Below, in pieces: positions 26,519 through 35,014 of a DNA stretch of 42,084 nucleotides; the first letter of the stretch is position 1; each line of letters opens with the position of its first letter. The notes below the pieces were generated by a model, which had not been told where the DNA came from, did not search any database, and worked only from the letters and a program-made list of their open reading frames with translations. A program made the translations under genes and the position numbers. The stretch comes from Crocinitomicaceae bacterium (GTDB taxonomy: Bacteria > Bacteroidota > Bacteroidia > Flavobacteriales_G > Salibacteraceae), in assembly GCA_002705995.1 (NCBI GenBank), contig PAJI01000001.1, positions 151,805 to 193,888 on the forward strand. The letters are read 5' to 3'.

Positions 26519-27120
26519 AATGTAGCTTTTTTGGTGTTTAAAAAATTGAGGCGGGATTAATGCCTGCTTTTCCTGTAAATCAAAAATGTGTCTTTTTTAT
26601 ACAGTTTGTAACGCGTAAAACGAGAGGTTATTCACGTGACTAACGTGGAAAAAAAGGGAATATTACGAAAGGTTAGAAACGGTGCGCGATTGCGGAGTTA
26701 TTAACAACAAAAATGCATTTAGGACAAAAATACCTATTGACTTTTTGAGGATTATTTCGTTTATTATCAATGACTTTAACTCTGTGTGAACTGTAATTTA
26801 ATTAATCAGAAGAGGTTAGCGTATTTCTTACAATTCATTTCCTATTTTGATACAAGTGTCAGTTTTTACCCGTTCAAAATCTTTTTCAAACTCTACATTT
26901 AAAAAACTCAGCTTTTACAACGGTTTGGGACATTGTTGAAAACTATTTTGCTGTTTGAGGCAGGTATCTTTCTCCTCGAATGTAAGTAGCTTGTTTTCTG
27001 AAATTGAAAAAGAGAGCAATACGAAACTACTCTCTTTCTCTATCGGGTGACAGGTTTAGTTTGCAAATGTTTAGCCATAGGAAATAGCAGAGGCAATTTC
27101 AAATTTGAAGAGATTAAACG
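26519..27120. other. Gene-free stretch upstream of nrdJ
   Basis: No gene is supported in these 600 bases. The nrdJ promoter must lie here on the minus strand. Visible structure includes the inverted repeat CACGT-GACTA-ACGTG at 26633-26647 and an 8-bp stem (AAAGAGAG at 27009-27016, CTCTCTTT at 27030-27037). I found no B12-box-like sequence and no obvious NrdR box pair. Confidence 0.5.
26633..26647. promoter_or_regulatory. Candidate regulatory inverted repeat upstream of nrdJ
   Basis: CACGT at 26633-26637 and ACGTG at 26643-26647 form a perfect 5-bp inverted repeat around GACTA, 115 bases upstream of the longest nrdJ start. The arms are short, so chance is possible. Confidence 0.35.
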
Positions 27121-27160
27121 ATTCCCTAATGGGGAGAAATCCCCTTTTGATAAAGGGAAT
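27121..27160. repeat. Nested inverted repeat downstream of the epimerase gene
   Basis: An outer pair (ATTCCCT at 27121-27127, AGGGAAT at 27154-27160) encloses an inner hairpin (GGGGA-GAAA-TCCCC at 27131-27144) followed by TTTT. It lies 22 bases downstream of the stop of the minus-strand epimerase gene and could act as a transcript-end structure, although its T run is on the plus strand. Confidence 0.5.
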
Positions 27161-27181
27161 TTCCTCTAAAAGCAAGTGATC

Positions 27182-28195
27182 TTATTTCAACAACTGCTTG
27201 TTTTCCAATAAATAAGCTAAAGCTTCTTTTACAGCCTGTTCAGGGCTTTTGGGGGAGTAACCCAATGCTGTTCTAGCTTTCGAAATGTCAAAGTTTTGTT
27301 GCAAGCCAGAAAACATGGCAATGTCTTTTCGGGTAAGTACCGGAGCCTGCTTTTTCATTTTAGCGGTAAATTCCATCATGCCGGCAATGGCAAAAAGGAT
27401 AGGTTTGGGCACTTTTCCGGGCACTTTCAATCCTAAATCGGGGTAGAGTTTAGCAGCCAATTCTGTAGTAGCAGTAATGGTCATGCACTGCTCGTTGGCG
27501 AGAATGTAACGTTCACCGTTTTTTCCTTTTTTTGCGGCAAGGTAGCACCCTTCTGCAACGTCTTTTACATCTACCCAGTTGAGTGTAATTTGGGTGTCTA
27601 CCGGAATCTCTTTGTTCAAGATGAGTTTGAGAATGTTGTAGGAAACATTGAGTGGAGCAAATGCTTCACTGCCAATCATAGCAGAAGGCATAACCGCTAC
27701 TAACTCAATGCCCAATTCTTTAGACAGTTGAAAGGCCAGTTTTTCGCCATCGTTTTTAGAGTTGTAATACATGTCTCTCCGGTCGGGATTGTAACCATTA
27801 GCCTCTTTGGTGGGAAGCTGGGCATAGTTTAAAGCGGCAATGGAACTTACGTAAACAATGCGTTTAACTCCGGCTTCTGCCGCAGCTTCAATAGTGTTGC
27901 GCACACCTTGCATGTTGACATCGTAAATTTCTTTTTTAGGGTCTGGCGCCCAGAGTTTAAAGGCAGCAGCTACAGCATAAAAAGTTTCTACACCTTGTAA
28001 TGCTTTTACAAATGATGCCTTGTCGGTAATATCGGCTTGAACCACTTCACAGTTCACTCCGGCAAAAGGAGTTTTGTTGTTGATGTTTCTTACGGTTGCT
28101 CTAACCGGAATGCCTTGTTGAGCTAAAAAGCGTACTAAGTTGTTGCCCAAGTGTCCGTTGGCACCCGATACCAATGCTAAGTTTTTTGTTTCCAT
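27182..28195 (-). CDS. NAD-dependent epimerase/dihydroflavonol-4-reductase-like protein
   Basis: Extended short-chain dehydrogenase of about 337 residues. I take the ATG at 28195 (METKNLALVSG), because the longer frame begins with a TTG. The nucleotide-binding motif is SGANGHLGNNLV near the start. The catalytic pair is the Y-x-x-x-K in MYYNSKN, preceded by the serine-rich VYVSSIAAL. The substrate is unknown; the closest well-known groups are dihydroflavonol-4-reductase-like and 3-beta-HSD-like enzymes. The gene follows the Crp/Fnr gene on the same strand, with an 89-base gap. Confidence 0.88.
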   Translation of the reverse strand: METKNLALVSGANGHLGNNLVRFLAQQGIPVRATVRNINNKTPFAGVNCEVVQADITDKASFVKALQGVETFYAVAAAFKLWAPDPKKEIYDVNMQGVRNTIEAAAEAGVKRIVYVSSIAALNYAQLPTKEANGYNPDRRDMYYNSKNDGEKLAFQLSKELGIELVAVMPSAMIGSEAFAPLNVSYNILKLILNKEIPVDTQITLNWVDVKDVAEGCYLAAKKGKNGERYILANEQCMTITATTELAAKLYPDLGLKVPGKVPKPILFAIAGMMEFTAKMKKQAPVLTRKDIAMFSGLQQNFDISKARTALGYSPKSPEQAVKEALAYLLENKQLLK

Positions 28196-28284
28196 AACGG
28201 TTGTTATTTTTTGATGGAACAAAACTCAGAAACGCCTTACCGAATCTACTTGACATTTGTTAGTTAATGGTTTGGGATGAAAAA

Positions 28285-28863
28285 TTACCCGTTCAATATT
28301 TTTCTGCGAATGCGACTTAGGCTTTCGGGTTTCATGCCCAGAAAAGAGGCAATGTATTGTACGGGAACATTGTGCAGAATATCCGGATAATTGGCAATGA
28401 GTTTACGGTAGCGTTCTTCGGCAGAGAGGATGGCCAGTTCATTGGCTCTCTTCTCATTGTAGAGCATCGATTCTTGAAAAACACTCAAACTAAAGGTTTT
28501 CATGGCTTCGCTTTCGGTTTGAAGCTTTTCTAAATCTGCTTGCGTAATGCGCAACAATTCGCAAGCGGTAATGCATTCAATATTTTCGTGCGAAGGCGTT
28601 TGGTTAACGAAGTGCGTATAGGCTGAGAAAAATCCGTGTGGACAATTGATGTGTGTGGTGTACTCATCGCCCTTGTCGTCATAATGAAATAACCGCAAAT
28701 AGCCGGAAACAATGAAGTAGAGGTATTTTGGAATATCTCCTTCAGCTTCAATAATGCGGTTTTTAGGATAAAGCACCGGTTCAAAATAACGCTTAATTAG
28801 TACTTGGTCATTCTCGTTGAGTGCTGTTTTTTCTGTTATGCTATTAAGCAAAGCTTCGTACAT
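28285..28863 (-). CDS. Crp/Fnr family transcriptional regulator
   Basis: The 192-residue protein has a cyclic-nucleotide-binding-like beta-roll (about residues 20-120: IIEAEGDIPKYLYFIVSGYLRLFHYDDKG) and a C-terminal winged helix with QYIASFLGMKPESLSRIRRKI. There is no FNR-type cysteine cluster at the N terminus, so oxygen sensing through Fe-S is unlikely. It precedes the epimerase/reductase gene and may control it. The recognition helix closely resembles that of the second Crp/Fnr protein at 37209-37790. Confidence 0.9.
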   Translation of the reverse strand: MYEALLNSITEKTALNENDQVLIKRYFEPVLYPKNRIIEAEGDIPKYLYFIVSGYLRLFHYDDKGDEYTTHINCPHGFFSAYTHFVNQTPSHENIECITACELLRITQADLEKLQTESEAMKTFSLSVFQESMLYNEKRANELAILSAEERYRKLIANYPDILHNVPVQYIASFLGMKPESLSRIRRKILNG

Positions 28864-28933
28864 GATGATCTACCTTGTTTTGAAGCGATGAAATTAGCGA
28901 TTTCTATCGTTCAACTCTTTTATTCAGTGCCAT

Positions 28934-28971
28934 AAAAAAAGAGGATACCCGTTGGCTACAGGTACCCTCTT
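28934..28971 (-). terminator. Rho-independent terminator of the cupin gene
   Basis: AAGAGGATACC at 28939-28949 pairs with GGTACCCTCTT at 28961-28971 with one mismatch. The A run at 28934-28940 gives a T tract on the minus strand, 31 bases after the stop of the 29003-30265 gene. Confidence 0.8.
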
Positions 28972-29002
28972 GACACTCACCGTTAAACAAATTTGCTGTT
29001 GC

Positions 29003-30265
29003 TTATAAAGCAGGTTGAATCCTTCTCTCGTTCCATTCTTTCAGCATGGTTGCTTTAAACGAAACAAAATCAGCATCGCTGTTAGGGGTAAATTGATCAA
29101 TTTGACCATCTTCTCCAATAAAGTCAAAATACTTGTAGTGAGCAGTATTGTCGGCTCCATACATGTAGCATTGGATGGTAATACACGTTGGACCTTGTTT
29201 ATTGACATTGATTAATTGATGCGTTTGGTTGTAACGCGGTGTAATCCATGTTACTTGGTCTTTGTGAAAAACCACTTCTTTAAAAGGCTCTTCGTGGTAC
29301 TTCGAAAGCATAGGGAAGAGCTTAACGTTAATGTCTCCGTGCAAAACGCGAATGATGGCATTGGCTTGCGCATGGTTATGAATAGGCGAGAAGTGTCCCG
29401 GAGGCCAAATCTCAATTACGTATGGAATTCCAGGTGATTCTCCCATAAAATCGCCCAGTGTAATGCGTAAATATGTTTCTTCCGGATTGTCCTCTCCAAA
29501 CTCATCGGCTTTATCCTTAAGTGTTTCGTAACACCAAGCTCCGGGTGTTTTAATACTGGCTTCGATAGCGTCTACAAAATGAGGAAACTCGGGCGTATTC
29601 AATTGAAAATTCTTTCCCGAAATGTTTTTGTACAAAATCTGGCAGGCAGCTGTAAGGTTAGCAGGAACAACACCGCGATTAAGTGCAATGTCATCAATAT
29701 TGATCTCATCGGTTGGAATTACAGCCAAAGGAGGATCGAGAACCACAGGATCTCTGTACACTTCAATAGGAAGTACATTTTCAGGAATGGTAAAGCTGCT
29801 TAATTGGTTTAACCAAGCGTAGTCGGTCAACGTGATGTTAAATTGCACTAGGGCTTCCCTTACTTCTCCAATTCCAAATTTGATGATTTGAACTTGTTCT
29901 TCGGTGTCGTGCGGATTTACCGTGCATTCAAGACTTAGCCAATAAGCAGCTTCTTTGTCTTTATCGATGCTGATTTGTGTAATGGGGGAACGGTTTGTAC
30001 GAAGCTCAGGAGAAGGAGCAATAATGGTTTCTTCTCCATTTTCTACAACCACTAACTGTCCTCCGTCTTTAGTCAGTCTAAAAGACATAGTGTTGTCTTC
30101 AACCGTCATATCGATGTAAAAACCTCCTTGATCGGGGTCTTTTAGAACAAGTACTCCTTGTCCTTTTACAACGAGTTGAACATTTTCAATGGCTTGTTCT
30201 TGCTCTTCAGGACTAAAGGTCAGAATCCGTGGAGCGGTCATAAATTTTTCACTGTGGTGTGACAT
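29003..30265 (-). CDS. Cysteine dioxygenase-like cupin with extra N-terminal domain
   Basis: The 420-residue protein is twice the usual length of a thiol dioxygenase. Residues about 200-400 form a CDO-like cupin: WPPGHFSPIHNHAQANAIIRVLHG gives the iron ligands H296 and H298, and H349 (NQTHQLINV) fits the third. Mammalian CDO has a cysteine five residues after the second histidine, crosslinked to tyrosine; here that position is alanine. The protein may oxidise cysteine or another small thiol, such as 3-mercaptopropionate. Residues 1-200 are a separate, strand-rich domain that I do not recognise. The gene stands alone and ends in a strong terminator. Confidence 0.85.
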   Translation of the reverse strand: MSHHSEKFMTAPRILTFSPEEQEQAIENVQLVVKGQGVLVLKDPDQGGFYIDMTVEDNTMSFRLTKDGGQLVVVENGEETIIAPSPELRTNRSPITQISIDKDKEAAYWLSLECTVNPHDTEEQVQIIKFGIGEVREALVQFNITLTDYAWLNQLSSFTIPENVLPIEVYRDPVVLDPPLAVIPTDEINIDDIALNRGVVPANLTAACQILYKNISGKNFQLNTPEFPHFVDAIEASIKTPGAWCYETLKDKADEFGEDNPEETYLRITLGDFMGESPGIPYVIEIWPPGHFSPIHNHAQANAIIRVLHGDINVKLFPMLSKYHEEPFKEVVFHKDQVTWITPRYNQTHQLINVNKQGPTCITIQCYMYGADNTAHYKYFDFIGEDGQIDQFTPNSDADFVSFKATMLKEWNERRIQPAL

Positions 30266-30504
30266 AATGTTTAGGTTTTAATTGAAGTTTAAAAAGGGTT
30301 GAATTGTGTGAATGTGTTAAGGTGCAAAAGGTTGGGTGGAGTGGAATAGTCTTGGTTTAATTTAATGAGATACGTGCTTAGGCTATACGCATACCTTATC
30401 AGGAAATAAATTCCATACTAAGAATGAAGAATAGCAGTGTTAAAAATAGAGTGTGCGAAGTGAAGTACATTACCAACGTTTTTCTGTTCGCAGCTAATGC
30501 ATAG

Positions 30505-30553
30505 TTGTTTGTTTGTTTGTTTGTTTGTTTGTTTGTTTGTTTGTTTGTTTGTT
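30505..30553. repeat. GTTT tetranucleotide microsatellite
   Basis: Eleven perfect consecutive GTTT units (30507-30550) with partial units on both sides, 49 bases of period four. Such tracts slip during replication. The reverse strand reads AAAC repeats, giving a T-N-K-Q peptide in any open frame. It lies about 240 bases upstream of the cupin gene's start. Confidence 0.95.
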
Positions 30554-30729
30554 CTTGGAGAACAAGGTATGCGATTCTTGAGCAATGAGATAAGGGGAAA
30601 ACCCTTAAAACCAATAAGGTTTTTTCCTATTTGCAATGTGTGTTAAATGGCAAAATAGGCATAGAAGAGTCAGGCTATGCTACGAGATGCAGATTGCTAG
30701 AGAAAACAGGAGTTAAGCGTAGGTGATGG

Positions 30730-30813
30730 TCAATTGGTGTTATAAGACCAAATTGTAGCAACTAGTACCAACAAAATAGTTAGTACCAGCAAGAAGTAAA
30801 AGAGCTTTTTCAT
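30730..30813 (-). CDS. Small single-span membrane peptide (27 residues)
   Basis: An ATG at 30811-30813 opens a 27-codon frame encoding a basic start (MKKLF), one continuous hydrophobic segment of about 17 residues (LVLTILLVLVATIW) and a short polar end (SYNTN). This is the typical build of bacterial small membrane proteins. It is monocistronic in a gene-poor stretch. No strong ribosome-binding site is visible, which is common in Bacteroidota. Function is unknown; it could be a toxin-like or regulatory peptide, or a chance frame. Confidence 0.45.
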   Translation of the reverse strand: MKKLFYFLLVLTILLVLVATIWSYNTN

Positions 30814-30924
30814 GATAGGAGAGAGAGTTTGAGTGTCTTTGCCAGTAAGTCACATAGGTTTTCGTTTTATTTATATCGGGTAATCGTTTATTCAAAGCTA
30901 TTGTTTTCTTGTGAATAAAGAAGC

Positions 30925-30962
30925 TTTAATTCAGTGATTTATGCACATAAATTTGAATTAAA
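30925..30962. repeat. Large AT-rich nested hairpin
   Basis: TTTAATTCA at 30925-30933 pairs with TGAATTAAA at 30954-30962 (9 bp), and inside it ATTTATG at 30937-30943 pairs with CATAAAT at 30946-30952 (7 bp, two-base loop). The 16 pairs are interrupted only by a small asymmetric bulge. It could be an operator, a transcript-end structure or part of a mobile-element border. Confidence 0.6.
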
Positions 30963-31067
30963 AGATCTTGTTAAGAAGCAGGAAAAACTCCTATTTGTAA
31001 GAGGGGAAATGCCTGTTTTTGAGAAGGGGGAAGTAATCGTGTTAATAAGGTTGTCCTTAATTTTCGT

Positions 31068-32021
31068 TTAAGGCTGGTTTGATTCAATCACATTGTTGAG
31101 TATTCTAGATAGTTTTTCAGCACCCTTAGGGTTAAGGTGTCCGGCATCGAAAAAGTCTTCGGTATTGAAATGTTGGTCTGAAAAAAAATTCAAATACATG
31201 CAGTTTTCATATTCAGAAGCAAAGTCATTAGCTGTTTGAACAGTAATTTCAAATTGTTCGGGATTTGTATGTTCGCGATACGATTGATGTGCAGGGAGTG
31301 TAATTAAAATAATATTTACATGGTGAGCTTTTGCCCATATAAGTATATCCTCTATAATCAGTTTATTTTTTTGAAAACATTTTTGATTGCCTTCAGCATG
31401 TAAATTGGGAATGTTATGCCATTTAGTTTGAGTTTTACCAGAGAGAGTTAGATCTTGGTTATTTGTGCCTTTTTTAGTAAGCTTGGGCATCCACCCGAGT
31501 GACGTACATTTGATTGTGTTCTTATTGTTTTTCAAGTAATAACTGAATATTTTTTTTAAATTTTTTCTAGAATTAAAGGATGTGACTAAAAAATAATCAG
31601 CTATATGTTTATTCGGTAGTTCAAACTCATAATAATGATGGAATTTTTTTGCAATATCGGGTGATCTAAGTTGTATTCTTTCAATGCTTCCCCACAGTGA
31701 AGGGTATGAGATAGTAAGCACAATTGTTCTTAAGTTTCTAAACTTAGTTTTATAACGATGAAATATTTTAGAGTCAATGTCAAGTGTTTGTAATTCTTTT
31801 CCGGCATTAAAAGTATTGGATGAAAATAATTCAGGGTTAATTCCCGTAAAAGCATGAGAACTTCCAAGTATCAATGTTTCTACCTTTGATGAATGAGTGT
31901 CTAAATAATGTTTTTTATAGCTGTAATCATTAGGAATATTATGAAGTAAAAATTCCATGATTATTGCTAGAATGAAAATAGGAAATATAAATAAAGCTAT
32001 TTTTTGAATTATTGTTTTCAT
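31068..32021 (-). CDS. SGNH-type protein, partner of MBOAT acyltransferase
   Basis: The 317-residue protein has an N-terminal membrane anchor (about residues 8-26) and a periplasmic domain with the SGNH-like blocks LILGSSHAFTG (serine near residue 54-55, histidine 56) and a C-terminal DAGHLNPKGAEK (D292, H295). This is the layout of DltD/AlgJ-like proteins that work with an MBOAT channel to put acyl groups on cell-surface polymers. It begins three bases after the stop of the MBOAT gene. The substrate is unknown. Both genes are noticeably more AT-rich than their neighbours. Confidence 0.82.
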   Translation of the reverse strand: MKTIIQKIALFIFPIFILAIIMEFLLHNIPNDYSYKKHYLDTHSSKVETLILGSSHAFTGINPELFSSNTFNAGKELQTLDIDSKIFHRYKTKFRNLRTIVLTISYPSLWGSIERIQLRSPDIAKKFHHYYEFELPNKHIADYFLVTSFNSRKNLKKIFSYYLKNNKNTIKCTSLGWMPKLTKKGTNNQDLTLSGKTQTKWHNIPNLHAEGNQKCFQKNKLIIEDILIWAKAHHVNIILITLPAHQSYREHTNPEQFEITVQTANDFASEYENCMYLNFFSDQHFNTEDFFDAGHLNPKGAEKLSRILNNVIESNQP

Positions 32022-32024
32022 TGT

Positions 32025-33482
32025 TTAGAACTGAAAGTAGATGTATTCCTGTGAAATTCCGTTGAAGCAAAAAATCAAAGCTATAATGGAATAATAGAAG
32101 AGTAGTCTGAAAGAACGTTTCCATCCTAGACCAAACTTTTCAATAGCATACTGATTTTCTCTTCCAATCCATTCCATGATAAAAAAGAAGCCGATTAAAA
32201 CTAGAGTTATAATAAATTCAATTTTAGTGGTCGCTGTAATTATCGGGCTTTCAAATATAGAGAACGAAAAGATGTCTTTTATATAGTTAAAAGCATGATT
32301 AATACTCGTGGCTCGAAAGAAAATCATAGAAAGAACAATTAAGAAAAAAACCCGCATCATCTTAGCCGTTTCAACTAAGCTCGGAAACATGCTCCCTTGG
32401 GCAATTACACTCGTGTTTGATTTTTTATTTTTCCGAAGTACTGTAGGCATAAAATAAGCAGCTTGAATTAATCCCCAAGCGATAAAAGTCCAGTTAGCGC
32501 CATGCCAAAAACCGATAACCATAAATTGAAAAATAATAACCGGAATTTTAACCCATTTGTGCTTTTTCCAAAGCCTCACAATGGGAATGAATAAATAGTC
32601 TCTGAACCACGTGGTTAACGAAATGTGCCAACGTCTCCAAACTTCTGCAAAGTCTCTTGAAAAATAGGGATATGCAAAATTTTGCCTCAAATTGAAATTG
32701 AATAACCGAGCACAGCCAATTGCAATGTCAGAGTAACCTGAGAAATCTGCATAAATCTGAAAAGTAAAAAACAATGCTCCAATAACTAATGTACTACCGT
32801 TTAAGTGAGTAGAATTCTCAAAAATAGGGTTAGCGATTTGTGCACAATTATCAGCTATAACAACTTTTTTGAACAGCCCCCACAACATTTGTCTTAATCC
32901 ATCAACTGCTTTAGAATAATCAAAAGTTCTTTTTTTATAGAACTGAGGCAATAAGCTCGATGCCCTTTCAATAGGGCCAGCTACGAGTTGAGGGAAAAAA
33001 CTTATAAAAGCAGCAAAAGCAACAAAATCTGTTGTAGGTTTTAGTCTCCCTTTATAAATATCTATGGTATAGCTCAATGATTGAAAAGTATAAAAACTTA
33101 TTCCTACAGGTAATATTAATTGTAATGTTGAGAGGTTTGATTTTATACCTAAAATTGAAAAGGCCTGAATGAAATTCTCAATAAAAAAGTTATAATATTT
33201 AAAGAATCCAAGCAGTCCTATATTAACACCAATACTGATCCATAGCAAAGTTTTTTTTCGTCTTTCTTTCTGCTCATTATAAATTTTGTAGCCTACAAGA
33301 AAATCAACTAGGGTGCTAAATAGAATTAGGAATAAAAATTTCCAATCCCACCAACCATAGAATAAATAGCTGGCAACCAATATTAAAAGATTTTGAGAGT
33401 TTATTGTTTTATTAACAACAAACCAATAAAGAAAGAAAATTATAGGTAGAAAAATTGCAAAATCGATAGAATGAAAAAGCAT
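32025..33482 (-). CDS. MBOAT family O-acyltransferase (AlgI/DltB-like)
   Basis: The 485-residue polytopic protein carries the MBOAT signatures: FFPQLVAGPIER, the conserved RDFAEVWRRWHISLTTWFRDYLFIP (H286), and the catalytic histidine in MVIGFWHGANWTFIAWG (H327). It moves activated acyl groups, usually acetyl, across the inner membrane for transfer to a polysaccharide or similar acceptor, together with the SGNH partner encoded immediately downstream. No polysaccharide genes are seen beside it, so the acceptor is not identified. The pair may be a small horizontally acquired unit, given its AT-rich composition. Confidence 0.93.
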   Translation of the reverse strand: MLFHSIDFAIFLPIIFFLYWFVVNKTINSQNLLILVASYLFYGWWDWKFLFLILFSTLVDFLVGYKIYNEQKERRKKTLLWISIGVNIGLLGFFKYYNFFIENFIQAFSILGIKSNLSTLQLILPVGISFYTFQSLSYTIDIYKGRLKPTTDFVAFAAFISFFPQLVAGPIERASSLLPQFYKKRTFDYSKAVDGLRQMLWGLFKKVVIADNCAQIANPIFENSTHLNGSTLVIGALFFTFQIYADFSGYSDIAIGCARLFNFNLRQNFAYPYFSRDFAEVWRRWHISLTTWFRDYLFIPIVRLWKKHKWVKIPVIIFQFMVIGFWHGANWTFIAWGLIQAAYFMPTVLRKNKKSNTSVIAQGSMFPSLVETAKMMRVFFLIVLSMIFFRATSINHAFNYIKDIFSFSIFESPIITATTKIEFIITLVLIGFFFIMEWIGRENQYAIEKFGLGWKRSFRLLFYYSIIALIFCFNGISQEYIYFQF

Positions 33483-33671
33483 CTGTTAGTTTTAATATCG
33501 GGTACTTTAGTTCTTTTTAGGGATGAACAGAATAAATACAATACAACTAATTTTTTAGCTGTTTTTTTACTCATTTCAAAAGTATAGATATTCATATGTA
33601 AAATAAAAGGTGCTAAAGAAAATTTATAGAAGTTTTATAGCCTGTAAATAGAGAGAAGAGTAGAAGTGATT

Positions 33672-34820
33672 TTATAATTTAGAATTCTTTGTTAGGAATA
33701 TTGTCAATAGAATACTTAAAACCGCTATTAATAATAAAACAATGCTCGATAGTGGAAGAGCCTCTAATCCGAAATGTGTAATCCAGAGACCTCCGGTAAA
33801 AGAACCTAACGTAACAGCCAGGTTACCGCAAGAGGTGAAAATACTGTTGATGAATTCTTGGTGTTCCAGTGCAGAAGAGGTGACTGTAATATTGCTGATT
33901 AAAAATCCTGCGGTGTGAATAAATCCCCAAAAAATGAGCAGTATAACCATTGCGACAGCAACGTTTCCCCATCCATAAATCAAGACATGAATAAGTGCTA
34001 AAAGCAAAATAAACACCAATGTTGTGGTTCTTTTGTGGTGACTCATGGCCATTCCGGCTACCCAATTGCCGAGCATTCCGGTTAAGCCAAAAACCAATAA
34101 CAATAGGCTAATTTGAGTGTCATTCAGTAAAGTAACTTCTTCTAGAAAAGCGGCACTGTAGCCATAGGTAGAAAACATGGCCGCAATCATAAAAAGTGCT
34201 GTTACAAGGTTGATCCATAATGTTTTCTTTCTGAAAAGTGTAAGCGGAGACTGCTTTGAAACCGCAATGGTATTTTGAAAGTCAGGTAACCATTTCCATA
34301 ACCCGATGAGGGGAATGGCATTAAAAAGAGCAAACAATAAGAAAGCAGCCTGCCAATTGATGCTTCCGGCTATGAATGTAGCCAGTGGTACACTTACAAC
34401 ACTGGCTAGGGTAAAACCTCCGAAAACAATACTTACTCCTCGGGCAGCTTTTCCGGGTTGAGCTGTTGCCGAAGCAAAGGACAGTCCGATAGACCAAAAA
34501 ACCGGATGGAAAAAAGCAGGAATGACCCGAATAATTAACAAGGTGTAAAAGTTGGTAGCAAAGGCAGACAACACATTGGCTAACGTGAATACAACCATGA
34601 CCAGCAAGAGCAATTTTCTACGGTTATACTGTTTGATAAGAAATACTACAAATGGAGCAAAAAAGGCAATAACCAAGGCAAAAGCACTCAATAACCATCC
34701 TGCTTTGGCTATGCTAATGGCGTAATGTGCAGCAATGTGCGGAAGCAATCCAATGACTCCAATTTCTGTGGTAACAATGCCAAAAATTCCTGCTGCAATA
34801 AGGTACAATACACGTTTCAT
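33672..34820 (-). CDS. DHA1 family MFS efflux transporter (AraJ-like)
   Basis: I take the ATG at 34820 (MKRVLYLIAAGIFGIVTTEIG). An upstream ATG at 34856 would add a 12-residue hydrophilic leader, which is unlikely. The protein has about 12 membrane spans in two sets. The start with GxxTTE and the basic loop IKQYNRRKLLL are typical of the DHA1 drug/sugar efflux group. It is divergent from the propeller/HxlR operon, with a short intergenic region containing inverted repeats, suggesting control by the HxlR regulator. Substrate unknown. Confidence 0.9.
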   Translation of the reverse strand: MKRVLYLIAAGIFGIVTTEIGVIGLLPHIAAHYAISIAKAGWLLSAFALVIAFFAPFVVFLIKQYNRRKLLLLVMVVFTLANVLSAFATNFYTLLIIRVIPAFFHPVFWSIGLSFASATAQPGKAARGVSIVFGGFTLASVVSVPLATFIAGSINWQAAFLLFALFNAIPLIGLWKWLPDFQNTIAVSKQSPLTLFRKKTLWINLVTALFMIAAMFSTYGYSAAFLEEVTLLNDTQISLLLLVFGLTGMLGNWVAGMAMSHHKRTTTLVFILLLALIHVLIYGWGNVAVAMVILLIFWGFIHTAGFLISNITVTSSALEHQEFINSIFTSCGNLAVTLGSFTGGLWITHFGLEALPLSSIVLLLIAVLSILLTIFLTKNSKL

Positions 34821-34891
34821 GTTGCTTGATTTTGAGTGCGAATGTAAGCGCAGCATTGTGCTTAAAACAGTGGCTTACACCTTGGTGAGTT

Positions 34892-34913
34892 CCTTACTTT
34901 TTTGAAAGTACGG
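34892..34913. promoter_or_regulatory. Candidate operator between divergent genes
   Basis: CCTTACTTT at 34892-34900 and AAAGTACGG at 34905-34913 form an inverted repeat with one mismatch and a four-base spacer. Nearby, CACCTTGGTG (34878-34887) is a perfect palindrome. Both lie in the short region between the divergent MFS and propeller/HxlR genes, where an HxlR dimer could bind. Confidence 0.5.
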
Positions 34914-34988
34914 GAGGTTATTCATCCTTACCTAAAAGTGTGTTGCTTCCGCTTTGGTAAGTCATGAAAAAGACAGGGGAAGTTGCGC

Positions 34989-34996
34989 TAGGTTTG
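34989..34996 (+). promoter_or_regulatory. Possible -7 promoter element (TAnnTTTG)
   Basis: TAGGTTTG matches the Bacteroidota -7 consensus exactly and lies 18 bases before the ATG at 35015. A well-spaced -33 element is not clear. Confidence 0.4.
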
Positions 34997-35014
34997 CCAT
35001 CTAAACAGCAATAG

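Larger units (their letters stand above)
30266..31067. other. Gene-poor stretch with microsatellite, small ORF and hairpins
   Basis: About 800 bases between the cupin and SGNH genes hold no long gene. Recognisable items are the GTTT microsatellite (30505-30553), a 27-residue membrane peptide (30730-30813), the large AT hairpin (30925-30962), and a small inverted repeat CCTTAA-N7-TTAAGG at 31055-31073 spanning the stop of the SGNH gene. Two short frames through the microsatellite look like chance. Confidence 0.5.

Noticed and set aside
26519-27181. Cobalamin riboswitch upstream of nrdJ
   Set aside because: I could not find a B12-box-like sequence or the expected surrounding structure by eye on the minus strand.
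30505-30553. Possible CRISPR-like repeat array
   Set aside because: The unit is four bases with no spacers; it is a simple microsatellite.
30399-30636. Two short minus-strand frames through the GTTT repeat
   Set aside because: They stay open because AAAC repeats contain no stop. The flanking sequence has no family resemblance, so I treat them as chance frames and keep only the repeat itself.
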